From Candidatus Latescibacterota bacterium (GTDB lineage: Bacteria > JAAXHH01), in assembly GCA_022821085.1 (NCBI GenBank), contig JAJEEG010000006.1, forward strand, positions 310,001 to 374,000: 64,000 nt of DNA. The letters run 5' to 3'. The notes under the pieces were generated by a model. It was not told where the DNA came from. It made no database searches and was given only the letters and a program-made list of their open reading frames with translations. This document shows positions 18,025 to 26,940 of the stretch, piece after piece (the first letter of the stretch is position 1; every line of letters starts with the position of its first letter). The position numbers and the translations under genes are program-made.

Positions 18025-18115
18025 AGCGCGACGCGGACACGGGCATCCCGGCGAGACCGGGCGCGACCTGGCGCGACCGGGCGCGTCCAGGCGAGACCAG
18101 ACACGTCCAACAGAT
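18025..18115. repeat. Degenerate GC-rich tandem repeat after the IYD-like gene
   Basis: Imperfect repeats of about 10 bp (gcgaccgggc, gcgagaccgg, gcgtccaggc) fill the space between two genes. They are more diverged than the other gene-end repeats in the window. Confidence 0.55.
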
Positions 18116-18127
18116 TGGGGAGGATCA

Positions 18128-19003
18128 ATGCGCGGATCGATCGTACCGGTGGTTACACCCTTCAAGAACGGGTCGCTGGACCTGGACGGACTGGCCGGCC
18201 TGGTCGATTGGCAGATCCGTTGCGGGTCCCATGGCGTGTCGGTGCAGGGGACGACCGGCGAACCGGGTTCGCTGTCTCTCGAAGAACGTAAGGAAGTGAT
18301 CCGCGCCGCGGCCGCGGCGGTGGACGGAAGGGTGCCCTTCGTGCCGGGCAGCGCGTCCACCCACCACGAGGAGTCGGTCGAGCTCTCCCGCTTCGCCCAG
18401 GCGAACGGCGCCGACGCCCTGCTCTTCATCGCGCCGTACTACAGCCGGCCGGGCCAGGAAGGGATTTTCCGACATTTCGACGCGCTGGCGAAATGCGTGG
18501 ACCTGCCGGTCATCCTGTACAACATTCCCGGGCGCACGGCCGTCAACATCGAGATCGATACCGTGGCGCGGCTGAAGGAGGCCAATGACAATCTCATCGG
18601 CGTCAAGGAGTCGAACAAGGATTTCGAGCACATCAACCGGCTCCTGCACCGTATGGGCCGGGACTTCCTCGTGTACTCGGGGATCGAACTGCTCTGCTAT
18701 CCCATTCTGGCCATCGGCGGGGCGGGATTCGTGAGCGCCACGGGCAACCTGATGCCGTCGGAAGTGGCGCGGCTGTACGACCTGGTCCAGGAGGGCAAGT
18801 GGCTGGAGGCGCGCGAACTCCATTATCACATGATGACGCTTAACGACGCCGTGTTCATGGAAATCAATCCCGTGCCGGTCAAGACGGCCCTGGGCATGAT
18901 GGGTAAAATCAGTCCCGAGGTCAGGCTGCCCCTGGCCCCGTTGTCGGAACCGAACCGCGAGAAGCTGCGCGGGATCCTGGCGGACTACGGGCTGATCGGA
19001 TAG
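18128..19003 (+). CDS. dapA: 4-hydroxy-tetrahydrodipicolinate synthase-family lyase
   Basis: A 291-residue DHDPS/NAL-superfamily aldolase. The pyruvate-binding Thr42-Thr43 lie in QGTTGEPGSLSLEERKEV, the catalytic Tyr131 in LYNIPGRTAVN and the Schiff-base Lys160 in IGVKESNKD. These fit DapA, which condenses pyruvate with aspartate semialdehyde for lysine and diaminopimelate. Paralogues with other aldehydes exist, so catabolic use in this cluster is possible. GGGGAGGA ends 3 bp before the ATG at 18128. The next gene, an aminotransferase, follows on the same strand 67 bp downstream. Confidence 0.82.
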   Translation: MRGSIVPVVTPFKNGSLDLDGLAGLVDWQIRCGSHGVSVQGTTGEPGSLSLEERKEVIRAAAAAVDGRVPFVPGSASTHHEESVELSRFAQANGADALLFIAPYYSRPGQEGIFRHFDALAKCVDLPVILYNIPGRTAVNIEIDTVARLKEANDNLIGVKESNKDFEHINRLLHRMGRDFLVYSGIELLCYPILAIGGAGFVSATGNLMPSEVARLYDLVQEGKWLEARELHYHMMTLNDAVFMEINPVPVKTALGMMGKISPEVRLPLAPLSEPNREKLRGILADYGLIG

Positions 19004-19070
19004 CCGGCCATGGCCTCCTGCCGGTCATGGCCGCAGCTACATCCTTGCGCGGTGCGCTTCCGGTACGCAT

Positions 19071-20120
19071 ATGCCGAACACCCCTTACCGACTGCATTAC
19101 AACGAGAATCCGCTCGGTCCGTCCCCGCTGGTGATGGACCGGATCCGGGCTCACCTGGCCGGACTCAGCCTGTATCCGCCCAGGGACGATGACGCGCTGC
19201 GAAACCGCCTCGCGGCGTTCTACGGCAGGAGCGTGACGCCCGACCACCTGTTCACGACCTACAGCGGCTCCGAAGCCCTGGACCTCATTGCCCGGGTCTT
19301 CCTGGCGCCCGGCGACGAGGTCATCGTGTGCGGGCCGACGTTTCATGTATACGAACGGACCGCCGCGTGGCAGGGCGCGAAGGTTGTCGACGTTCCCCTG
19401 GACGGCGAGGATTTCAGCGTCCGGACCGACGCGGTCCTGGAGGCGGTGACGGCGCGGACGCGCCTGGTCTACCTGGGCAATCCCAACAATCCGACGGGTT
19501 CTATCGTTAACCGGGAGGACATGGACCGGCTTCACGAGGGCCTGCCCTCCAGCGTTACCCTGGTTTCCGACGAAGTGTACCACCAGTTCGTGACCCATCC
19601 GGACTATCCGGATTCGCCCGCCGATGCCGTAGCCGGGCGCAACGTGATCGTCCTCCACTCATTCTCGAAGGTCTACGGGCTGGCCGGCCTACGCGTCGGC
19701 GTGGTCATATCCCGTCCCGACATCGTCGAACGCCTGGCGGGACTTCGCAGGACCTTTCACCTGGGTTCGCTCGAGATGGAGGCGGCCGCCGCGGCCATCG
19801 ATGACCAGGACCACGTTGCGCAATCCGTGGCACTGGCGGAGCAGGGGAAGAAAACGCTCTACGCGGCCTTCGACCGGCTGGGCGTCGCCTGCTGGCTGAG
19901 CGAGGGCAACTTCGTGCTTTTCCGGACGCCGGTTCCCGCCGACGAACTGACGGCGCGGATGGCGGACCGTGGCATACTCGTGGGATCGGGCAATCGTTTC
20001 GGCCTGACACACAGCATCCGGGTCAGCGTCGGGCTTCCGGAGGCGAACGAAGCCTTCATATCGGCGCTGGAATGCATCCTGATCGACAACAGGCAGCCCG
20101 TGACGTCCGACGGGCGCTGA
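19071..20120 (+). CDS. Cytoplasmic HisC-like PLP aminotransferase
   Basis: A 349-residue class I/II aminotransferase without a signal peptide. Motifs are LHYNENPLGPSPLVMD, YSGSEALDLIARVF, YLGNPNNPTGSIVN, SDEVYHQFV and the PLP lysine in HSFSKVYGLAGLRVG. It resembles histidinol-phosphate aminotransferase, but no other histidine gene is near, so it may act on another amino acid, for example a diaminopimelate or aromatic precursor. It is the second HisC-like gene in 6 kb, and the first (14694-15947) is exported. No clear ribosome binding site precedes the ATG. The GSA-aminomutase-like gene follows 71 bp downstream. Confidence 0.82.
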   Translation: MPNTPYRLHYNENPLGPSPLVMDRIRAHLAGLSLYPPRDDDALRNRLAAFYGRSVTPDHLFTTYSGSEALDLIARVFLAPGDEVIVCGPTFHVYERTAAWQGAKVVDVPLDGEDFSVRTDAVLEAVTARTRLVYLGNPNNPTGSIVNREDMDRLHEGLPSSVTLVSDEVYHQFVTHPDYPDSPADAVAGRNVIVLHSFSKVYGLAGLRVGVVISRPDIVERLAGLRRTFHLGSLEMEAAAAAIDDQDHVAQSVALAEQGKKTLYAAFDRLGVACWLSEGNFVLFRTPVPADELTARMADRGILVGSGNRFGLTHSIRVSVGLPEANEAFISALECILIDNRQPVTSDGR

Positions 20121-20191
20121 CTTTCGGTCGGCGATCGCCGGCGTCAGATATCGTTGCATGATAAACAGAGATTCCGTACCGAGGGAAACGC

Positions 20192-21487
20192 ATGTCGCAA
20201 ACCGCATTGATCGAACGGGCCGAACGGGTTTTCGTGGGCGGAGGAAACGGGGAATTCCGCCTTCCGCCTGAAGCCAACCTGGTCGTGACCCGCGGCGAAG
20301 GCGTGACGATCCACGACACCGCGGGAAAAACGTACATCGACTTTCTCCTGGGGTCCGGCCCGATGATCCTCGGTCACGCCCATCCCGCAGTAGTGGAGGC
20401 GGTGACCCGCCAGATCGCGCGCGGGACGACCTTCATGGCCCTCAACGAACCGGCGATCGAGCTGGCCGAACGGGTGGTCGACGCCTCGCCCTGCGGGGAG
20501 AAGGTCCGCCTGGTAATCACCGGTTCCGAATCGATCCAGTTCGCCCTGCGGGCCGCCCGGGCCTTCACGGGCCGCGACCGCTGCCTGCGCTTCGAGGGGG
20601 GCTGGCACGGGGTGAGCGATTCGGCGCTGCACGGGGCGCGGACGCTGCATCCCGGCGCCTATCCCGGCACGTTGCCGGACGGCGGCGGCATTCCCCGGAG
20701 TTGGTCGGCGGACATGCTCGCCGTGCCCTTCAACGACGTGGAACGGGCCACCGAGATCGTGGAACGCCACCACGGGGAGCTCGCCGCGATCGTCATCGAG
20801 CCCCTCCAGCGGTGCATCCTGCCCCGGCCGGGCTTCTTCGAGGCGATGCGGACATTGTGCGACCGGTTCGGCATCGTCCTCATCTTCGACGAGATCGTCA
20901 CGGGTTTCCGCATGGCCTGGGGCGGTGCGCAGGAACGGTATGGCGTGACCGCCGATCTGGCGGCCTACGGAAAGACGATCAGCGGCGGCTATCCCCTGGC
21001 CGCCATGTGCGGACGGGCCGACGTGATGGACGTCATGAATGGCTGGCGCCCGGCGGACGATCCGAAGCGGGTCATCGCCTCCGGCACCTTCAACGGCTAT
21101 CCCGTGGGCGCCGTCGCCGGGCTGGCCACCCTCGGCGTGCTGGAACGGCCCGGGACCTACGAGCGGCTCTTCGCCATGGGCGACCGCATCACCCGGGAGA
21201 TTACGGCCATGGGCGAGCGGCATTCGATCCCCCTGCTGGTCGGCGGCGAAGGCCCCGTGCTCCAGGTGCTGTTCACCGACGAAAGGGAAATCGTCGACTA
21301 CGGTTCCATGTTCCGCGCCGACAAGCAGAAGGCCTTCGTCTTCGGCGTCGAGATGATCAAGCGGGGGCTCTTCGTAAGCCCCTACGAGAAGATTTACCTG
21401 TCCCTCGTGCACACGGACGGCCACATCGACCGGCTTCTAGAGTCGGCGGAAGAGGTGCTGCGGGACGTGATCGCGAAAATGGATTGA
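20192..21487 (+). CDS. Glutamate-1-semialdehyde aminomutase-like class III aminotransferase
   Basis: A 431-residue class III PLP enzyme. Typical segments are FLLGSGPMILGHAHPAVVEA, ITGSESIQFALRAARAFTG, CLRFEGGWHGVSDSAL, LIFDEIVTGFRMAWGG and the PLP lysine in AAYGKTISGGYPLAA (about residue 260). The GSA-aminomutase group includes HemL and many catabolic aminomutases. The surrounding enolase-superfamily and oxidoreductase genes and the lack of haem genes make a catabolic paralogue more likely than HemL. It is followed after 17 bp by an NAD-binding protein and then a DgoD-like dehydratase. Confidence 0.83.
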   Translation: MSQTALIERAERVFVGGGNGEFRLPPEANLVVTRGEGVTIHDTAGKTYIDFLLGSGPMILGHAHPAVVEAVTRQIARGTTFMALNEPAIELAERVVDASPCGEKVRLVITGSESIQFALRAARAFTGRDRCLRFEGGWHGVSDSALHGARTLHPGAYPGTLPDGGGIPRSWSADMLAVPFNDVERATEIVERHHGELAAIVIEPLQRCILPRPGFFEAMRTLCDRFGIVLIFDEIVTGFRMAWGGAQERYGVTADLAAYGKTISGGYPLAAMCGRADVMDVMNGWRPADDPKRVIASGTFNGYPVGAVAGLATLGVLERPGTYERLFAMGDRITREITAMGERHSIPLLVGGEGPVLQVLFTDEREIVDYGSMFRADKQKAFVFGVEMIKRGLFVSPYEKIYLSLVHTDGHIDRLLESAEEVLRDVIAKMD

Positions 21488-21504
21488 ACAGAAGGAGCAA
21501 AACC

Positions 21505-22227
21505 ATGAAAAACGTCCTCCTCCTGGGCGCCTCCGGCAATATCGCGCCGTTCATCATCCCCGGCCTGGAGCAGCACTACAACCTGCGCCTGGCCGATATC
21601 CGTCCCCATCCCGGCGGAAAGCCCACCATGCACGTGGACATGGGCGACTACGGGCAGGTGCTGGAAGCCGCCCGCGGCATGGACGCGATCATGAACTGGA
21701 CCGTGGTCCGGCAGGACCCGGTGGCGAGTTTCGCCGTATCGACCCGGGGCGCCTGGCACGTGATGAAGGCGGCGGCGGAGCTCGGTATCGAGAAGGTCCT
21801 GCACACGGGTCCGGAGATCATCATCTCCGGTTACCTCCACGACCACGACATCGGCGACGTGCCCCAGGCGCCGGGCACCGGCTATTACATGCTGACCAAG
21901 CACCTGGCCATGGAGATCTGCAAAATCTACGCCCGCAAGTACCGTATACACACCGTGTGCTATCAGTTCAACGGACTGGGCCCGATGCCCGAAGAGCAGG
22001 TCAGGAACGCCGACCATCCGCCCTTCACCATCGTCTACGACGACCTGGTGGAGGCCTGCCGGCTGGCCCTGGAAATCGAGGAGGTGCCGGGATACTTCCA
22101 GGCCTTCAACATGGGCAGCTACCTGCAGCAGGGCAAGTACACCATCGACAAGGCCCGGCGCATCCTCGGCTACGAACCCCGGACCAACCCCCAGCGGTTC
22201 TACAGGCGGCCGGTTGCGACTACATGA
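21505..22227 (+). CDS. NAD(P)-binding epimerase/reductase-like protein
   Basis: A 240-residue extended-SDR-like protein. The nucleotide-binding motif is VLLLGASGNIAPFIIPGL and an acidic residue ends the second strand (LRLADIRPHPG). A Tyr-x3-Lys pair lies in GYYMLTKHLAMEI. Related proteins are NAD-dependent epimerase/dehydratases acting on sugars or sugar acids. GAAGGAG lies 7 bp before the ATG. The gene ends in an ATGA overlap with the DgoD-like dehydratase, so the two are translationally coupled and likely act in one pathway. The substrate is unknown. Confidence 0.8.
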   Translation: MKNVLLLGASGNIAPFIIPGLEQHYNLRLADIRPHPGGKPTMHVDMGDYGQVLEAARGMDAIMNWTVVRQDPVASFAVSTRGAWHVMKAAAELGIEKVLHTGPEIIISGYLHDHDIGDVPQAPGTGYYMLTKHLAMEICKIYARKYRIHTVCYQFNGLGPMPEEQVRNADHPPFTIVYDDLVEACRLALEIEEVPGYFQAFNMGSYLQQGKYTIDKARRILGYEPRTNPQRFYRRPVATT

Positions 22228-23348
22228 AGATCACGCGGTTCGAGGTCATTCCCCTGAAGCAGCGCGGCCTGCTGCTCAAGGTGCATACCGATTCGGAACT
22301 CGTGGGCTACGGGTCGCCCATGAACTACGAGCACGGCCGGACGGTCACCCGGGCTATCCATGACATGGAAGACTACCTCCGCGGCCGCGATCCTCGGCAA
22401 ATCGAGGACCACTGGCAGACGCTGTTCAGGTCGAGCTACAGCCGCCAGATGCCCATCCTGCTCTCCGCTTTGAGCGGCATCGAGCACGCCTGTCTCGATA
22501 TCCTCGGCAAGTCGCTGGACATGCCGGTCTGGCGGCTGCTGGGCGGTTCCTGCCGGGATCGCGTCCGGGTCTACGCGTCCGTCGGCGGCCCGTCGCCGGA
22601 AGCCTACGCGAAGCACGCACGGGCACGGGTGGCGGAAGGGTACACCGCGCTGAAGTGCACCCCGTTCCCCGATCCGGTGCGTTACGTAGATACACCGGCG
22701 GCGATGGAGCGCATCGTCGCCCGCGTCGCCGCGATCCGCGAAGCCGTGGGACCGGAGGTCGACGTGGCCGTGGATTTCCACCGGGCGGTCAGTCCGGCCA
22801 TGGCCAAACGCCTGCTGAAAGAACTGGAGCCCCTCAACCCGATGTTCGTGGAGGAACCCGCCCATCCGGAGAACGTCGACGCCCTGCTCGAGATTACCCG
22901 CTCCACCACCATCCCCATCGCCACCGGCGAGCGGAACACGACCCGCTGGGGGTTCCGGGAACTGGTGGAGAAGAAGGCCGCCGCGATTCTCCAGCCCGAC
23001 GTGCGCCATTGCGGGGGGATCCTGGAGATGAAGAAGATCGCGGCCCTGGCCGAGATTCACTACGTGGCCATGGCGCCCCACTCGGCCGCCGATCCGGTGG
23101 GCGTGGCCGCGTCCCTGCAGGCCATGGCCGGCACGCCCAATTTCCTGATCCAGGAATTCGGCGGCGGTGGAGGCGATACGCTCTTCGCCCGGCCCCTGGC
23201 GTTCAAGGACGGTTTCGTCGAGTTGCCGCAGGGGCCCGGCCTTGGCATCGAGATCTCGGAGGAGGGCCTCGCGGCCAACACGGCCGACTCCTGGCCGCTC
23301 CGCAACATGCGCCGCGATCCGGACGACCGGTCCTATTCCGATATCTGA
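22224..23348 (+). CDS. D-galactonate dehydratase-like enolase-superfamily enzyme
   Basis: A 374-residue mandelate-racemase-group enzyme. Metal ligands are Asp184, Glu210 and Glu236 (AVDFHRA, FVEEPAHPE, ATGERNTTR), with catalytic His186 and His286 (MAPHSAADP). All are one residue offset from the D183, H185, E209, E235 and H285 set of E. coli galactonate dehydratase DgoD. LSGIEHACLDILGKSLDMPV and LQPDVRHCGGILEMKKIA also match. It should dehydrate an aldonate or related acid sugar to a 2-keto-3-deoxy product. The start overlaps the upstream gene by ATGA. It is the second enolase-superfamily dehydratase in the window. Confidence 0.87.
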   Translation: MKITRFEVIPLKQRGLLLKVHTDSELVGYGSPMNYEHGRTVTRAIHDMEDYLRGRDPRQIEDHWQTLFRSSYSRQMPILLSALSGIEHACLDILGKSLDMPVWRLLGGSCRDRVRVYASVGGPSPEAYAKHARARVAEGYTALKCTPFPDPVRYVDTPAAMERIVARVAAIREAVGPEVDVAVDFHRAVSPAMAKRLLKELEPLNPMFVEEPAHPENVDALLEITRSTTIPIATGERNTTRWGFRELVEKKAAAILQPDVRHCGGILEMKKIAALAEIHYVAMAPHSAADPVGVAASLQAMAGTPNFLIQEFGGGGGDTLFARPLAFKDGFVELPQGPGLGIEISEEGLAANTADSWPLRNMRRDPDDRSYSDI

Positions 23349-23367
23349 ACGGGGGCAACCAAGCATC

Positions 23368-24333
23368 ATGCCAGAGAAAACTACGCTACCGGCGAAGTGC
23401 ACGCTACCGGCGAAGTGCACGCTACCGGCCGCTGCGCCCGCCGGCAAATCCGCGCGCCGATCGGCCGCTGCGCCCGCCGGCAAATCCGCGCGCCGATCAG
23501 GCGTCCTGTTCCCGGGCACTGCCGCTGTCTTGTGCGCTATCGTATCCCTGGGCTGCGCGTCGGAACCGGATCCTTCGGCGTCGACCGCGGATCCCGAAAG
23601 CCGTCGCGGAGACGCCATGGCCGCCGCCGACACGGCCACTTCGGCCGCCGCCGACACGGCCTGGACACCGCCGCGTCCCCGTTCCGTCCATGAGCGGCAG
23701 CGGGAGCGGGCACGCATGGTCGAGGTGATCCTGGACAAGTCACCCATGGTGACGGACGGGGCCGTAATACGGGCCATGATGGACGCGCCCCGCCACGTCT
23801 TCGTCCACGAACAGACCCGGCGCATCGCCTACGACGACACGCCCCTGCCCATCGGGCTCGGGCAGACCATCTCCCAGCCCTATATCGTGGCGTACATGAC
23901 CGAGCTGCTCGAAATCGATTCGGCTTCGAAGGTGCTGGAGATCGGTACCGGTTCGGGCTACCAGGCCGCCGTGCTCGCGCACATCACGCCGCACGTGTAT
24001 ACCATGGAGATCATCGAACCCCTGCTGGACCGGGCCCGCGGACTGCTCGAGGAGGAGGGGTATGACGCCGTTCAGACGCGCCACGGCGACGGTTACTACG
24101 GCTGGCCGGAAGCAGGACCCTACGACGCCATCATCGTCACCTGCGCGGCCGGACATCTGCCGCCCCTCCTGTGGTCCCAGCTCAAGCCGGGCGGCCGCAT
24201 CGTCATTCCCATCGGAGAGATGACAGGTGTGCAGCGGCTCGTCGTCGTCCGCAAGACGGCGGACGGCGAGCGGACTTCCCGCACCGTGATGCCCGTTCGC
24301 TTCGTGCCCATGACCGGCCGGGTCGAACAGTGA
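23368..24333 (+). CDS. pcm: Lipoprotein-type protein-L-isoaspartate O-methyltransferase
   Basis: A 321-residue protein. The catalytic domain (about 115-321) has PIMT motifs PIGLGQTISQPYIVAYMTEL, VLEIGTGSGYQAAVLA (SAM loop) and YDAIIVTCAAGHLPPLL. PIMT methylates isoaspartyl residues to repair aged proteins. Unusually, a hydrophobic signal with lipobox (AAVLCAIVSLGC, Cys near 63) precedes the domain, so it is probably a periplasmic lipoprotein. Residues about 6-43 are two sets of short repeats (TLPAKC; AAAPAGKSARRS) made by DNA tandem duplication. The start is uncertain because the signal begins late; no better codon is seen. The gene ends in a GTGA overlap with the next gene. Confidence 0.8.
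   Translation: MPEKTTLPAKCTLPAKCTLPAAAPAGKSARRSAAAPAGKSARRSGVLFPGTAAVLCAIVSLGCASEPDPSASTADPESRRGDAMAAADTATSAAADTAWTPPRPRSVHERQRERARMVEVILDKSPMVTDGAVIRAMMDAPRHVFVHEQTRRIAYDDTPLPIGLGQTISQPYIVAYMTELLEIDSASKVLEIGTGSGYQAAVLAHITPHVYTMEIIEPLLDRARGLLEEEGYDAVQTRHGDGYYGWPEAGPYDAIIVTCAAGHLPPLLWSQLKPGGRIVIPIGEMTGVQRLVVVRKTADGERTSRTVMPVRFVPMTGRVEQ
23386..23500. repeat. In-frame tandem repeats in the PIMT N-terminus
   Basis: An 18-bp unit (ctaccggcgaagtgcacg) occurs about 2.5 times. It is followed by a 36-bp unit encoding AAAPAGKSARRS that occurs twice. Both lie inside the coding sequence and keep frame. Confidence 0.85.
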
Positions 24334-26864
24334 CGTCGCGAACCGAAAACGCGGATACGCCCGAGGGTTTGCCGACCAATTACCTCGTGCGGGCCACCGC
24401 CCTGGTGTCCTGCGGCGTCATCGCCTTCGAAATCGGGCTCATTCGCATCCTGCAGTACGCGAGTTGGTACCACTTCGCCTTCCTCGTCATCACCATCGCG
24501 CTCCTCGGCTTCGGCATGAGCGGCGCCATCCTGTCGCTGTGGCGCAGTTACCTCCTCCGGCGCCGGCATACGGCCCTTCCCGTACTGGCCCTGCTCACGG
24601 CCCTCTCCATTCCCCTCATGCTTCAGGCCGCGCAGCTTCTGCCCGTGACCGGCCGTTTCCTGCCCGGCCTGGTCGTCGGGCAGCTGGCCTGGTGGGCAGG
24701 ATACTGGGCCCTGCTGACCGTCCCCTTCGCCCTGGGCGCCACCGCTATCGGACTGGCGCTGATGTCCGCCGGGGAAAGGCTCTCCGCGGTCTACGCGGCG
24801 AACCTCATCGGCAGCGCGGCCGGCGCGGTCGGCGTGACCATCCTCATGTACTTCGTGGAACCGGCATGGTTGGGCTTCGTGACCGGCGCCCTGGTCCTGG
24901 CCGCGGCATACCGCGCGGACCGGCGGGCGTTGAGCGCCGGACTGGTTTCCGCGAGTGTGCTGGCCGTGCTGGCCGGCGCACTGCTGGCGCTGCTTTATCC
25001 ACCTTCCATTCGCGTGGACGACGACAAGTACCTGGCCTATGTGGACCGGCTCGAAGCGGGCGGCCAGGCCGAGCGACTGGCCCGCGCCTTTGGTCCGTCG
25101 GGGGTCGTGGAGGCGTTCGGCAGCGATGCCTTTCACGACATGGCCTTCGTGACCGACGATCGCGTGCCGCCGTCCATGGCGTCGATCGTCGTGGACGGTC
25201 ACCGCGCCGGATCCCTGTTGCGCATCGAACGGCCGGAACAGGCGGCGGTGCTGGACGGCACGCTCATGGCCCTGCCCTATGGCCTGGTTCCATCCAACCC
25301 CAGCGTACTGCTGCTGGACGAGGTCGGCGGCGGCAACATCTGGCTGGCCCGGCGGCACGGCGCGGCTGCGGTCGACGTCGTGCAATCCAACCGCGTTTTG
25401 TCGGGTCTCCTGGCCGGTCCCCTGGAGGACGAAGGCGGTATGGTATTCGATCTGCCGGGGGTCGCGCTCCATCCCGTGGAACCCCGGGCTTTCCTCGAGG
25501 GGACTCGGGGTTCCTTCGATCTCATCCAGCTGGCGGGCATGGAATCCTGGTCGGCGGCCGCGGGCGGCCTGGAAGGGCTGAACCAGGATCATCTCATGAC
25601 GGTGGAGGGCGTGGCGGCCGCCCTTCGGCGGTTGTCGCCCGATGGCATCCTCCACGTGTCCCGCGGGATACAGTTGCCGCCCCGGGACAACGCGAAGATC
25701 GCGGCAACGGTCATTGCCGCACTCGAACAGTCGGGGATCTCACGGCCCGCGTCGGCGGCCGGGACCGCCCGCCTGGCCCGCCCCGGCGCGCATATCGCCA
25801 TGGTCCGGGATTTCCTGGGCGTCTGCACCATGGTCCGGCCAAGGCCCTGGCGGGTAGGGGAGATCCGCCGGCTGCGGGAACTGGCCGCGGAGCGGAACCT
25901 GACCCCGGTGTACTTCGAGGGGATAACGGCCGGCGAACTGAACCGACCCGACGAACTCCCCGGACCGCCGGGGGAAGAAGGTGACTACCTGTACTACGTG
26001 ATGCGTAGCCTGTTGTCCGGAGACCCCGGCGAAACCGCCCGGTTCTTCGACGAGTGGCCCTTCGAAGTCCGGCCGGCCACCGACGACCGCCCCTTCTTCG
26101 GCAATTTCGGAAAACTGGGTGCCCTGCCCGATTTCCGGCGAGCCTATGGCGCGGGGTGGCTGCTGCGGTCGGAACTGGCCTTTCTCTTCGTCCTGTCCAC
26201 CGCCGTCATCGTCACGTGCGCGGGCCTGGTGTTGATGCTCCTGCCCTTTGCTTTCCGCGCCGACATCAGAAGGGCGTCCGGAAGGTCGATCGCCGCGGTG
26301 TACTTTCTGGCCATCGGGCTGGCCTACCTGGTGGTGGAAATCGCCTTTCTGTCGGGCATACAACGTCTGCTGGGCGATCCCGTGATCGGCGGCGCGGCCA
26401 CCGTGGGTGGCTTTCTGCTCTGCTCGGGCCTGGGCAGCCTGGCGGCGAATCGCATCGCCTCATTGCCCGGCGTATCACTGGCCAGGCTCGCTATGGTGCC
26501 GGCGGTCCTGGCCATACCCGTATTCACGGGCCTGATCCTCCTTGCGCTGTTCGGAGGCGCCTGGCCGCTGGGACTCCGTCTCGCCGCGGTAATCGTCCTC
26601 ATCGCACCCCTGGCCTTCGCCATGGGGCTGCCCTTCCCGCTGGGGCTTCGATGGTTCGGGACGCGGTCCGCCGCGCTGGTGCCCTGGGCATGGGGCGTGA
26701 ACGGCTGTGCTTCTGTCCTGGCCTCGCCGCTGGCCATGATCATCGCCATGCAGTGGGGTTTTGTGCTCACGGTTTCGGCGGCGGCGGCCTGCTATGTCGT
26801 CGCGGCCTGCGCGGCAGCGTGGAGCGCCGCGCGGCGGCCAGGTGAACAGCCCGGCCTTGCTTAG
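24330..26864 (+). CDS. Spermidine-synthase-like polytopic membrane protein
   Basis: An 844-residue protein. About seven N-terminal membrane segments (residues about 20-230) are followed by a Rossmann-like domain (about 240-600) and about six C-terminal segments (about 625-830). The central domain has the aminopropyltransferase-type loop LLLDEVGGGNIWLARRHGA (about 327-345) and the family-typical ATDDRPFFGNFG (near 582). Family proteins are annotated spermidine-synthase-like, but activity is rarely shown. The altered glycine loop makes true polyamine synthesis uncertain. The GTG start overlaps the PIMT stop (GTGA), so the two are coupled. A methyltransferase-type role at the membrane is inference. 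Confidence 0.75.
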   Translation: MTSRTENADTPEGLPTNYLVRATALVSCGVIAFEIGLIRILQYASWYHFAFLVITIALLGFGMSGAILSLWRSYLLRRRHTALPVLALLTALSIPLMLQAAQLLPVTGRFLPGLVVGQLAWWAGYWALLTVPFALGATAIGLALMSAGERLSAVYAANLIGSAAGAVGVTILMYFVEPAWLGFVTGALVLAAAYRADRRALSAGLVSASVLAVLAGALLALLYPPSIRVDDDKYLAYVDRLEAGGQAERLARAFGPSGVVEAFGSDAFHDMAFVTDDRVPPSMASIVVDGHRAGSLLRIERPEQAAVLDGTLMALPYGLVPSNPSVLLLDEVGGGNIWLARRHGAAAVDVVQSNRVLSGLLAGPLEDEGGMVFDLPGVALHPVEPRAFLEGTRGSFDLIQLAGMESWSAAAGGLEGLNQDHLMTVEGVAAALRRLSPDGILHVSRGIQLPPRDNAKIAATVIAALEQSGISRPASAAGTARLARPGAHIAMVRDFLGVCTMVRPRPWRVGEIRRLRELAAERNLTPVYFEGITAGELNRPDELPGPPGEEGDYLYYVMRSLLSGDPGETARFFDEWPFEVRPATDDRPFFGNFGKLGALPDFRRAYGAGWLLRSELAFLFVLSTAVIVTCAGLVLMLLPFAFRADIRRASGRSIAAVYFLAIGLAYLVVEIAFLSGIQRLLGDPVIGGAATVGGFLLCSGLGSLAANRIASLPGVSLARLAMVPAVLAIPVFTGLILLALFGGAWPLGLRLAAVIVLIAPLAFAMGLPFPLGLRWFGTRSAALVPWAWGVNGCASVLASPLAMIIAMQWGFVLTVSAAAACYVVAACAAAWSAARRPGEQPGLA

Positions 26865-26940
26865 ATTCTGAATCTTGTTGTTAGCTGACTGAATCATCCA
26901 GTGGGATTCCTGTAAATACCTTAGAGAGACGTAACCTTCC

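Noticed and set aside
20192-21487. Haem biosynthesis hemL
   Set aside because: The fold matches, but there are no haem genes nearby and the operon context is catabolic, so the symbol was not assigned.
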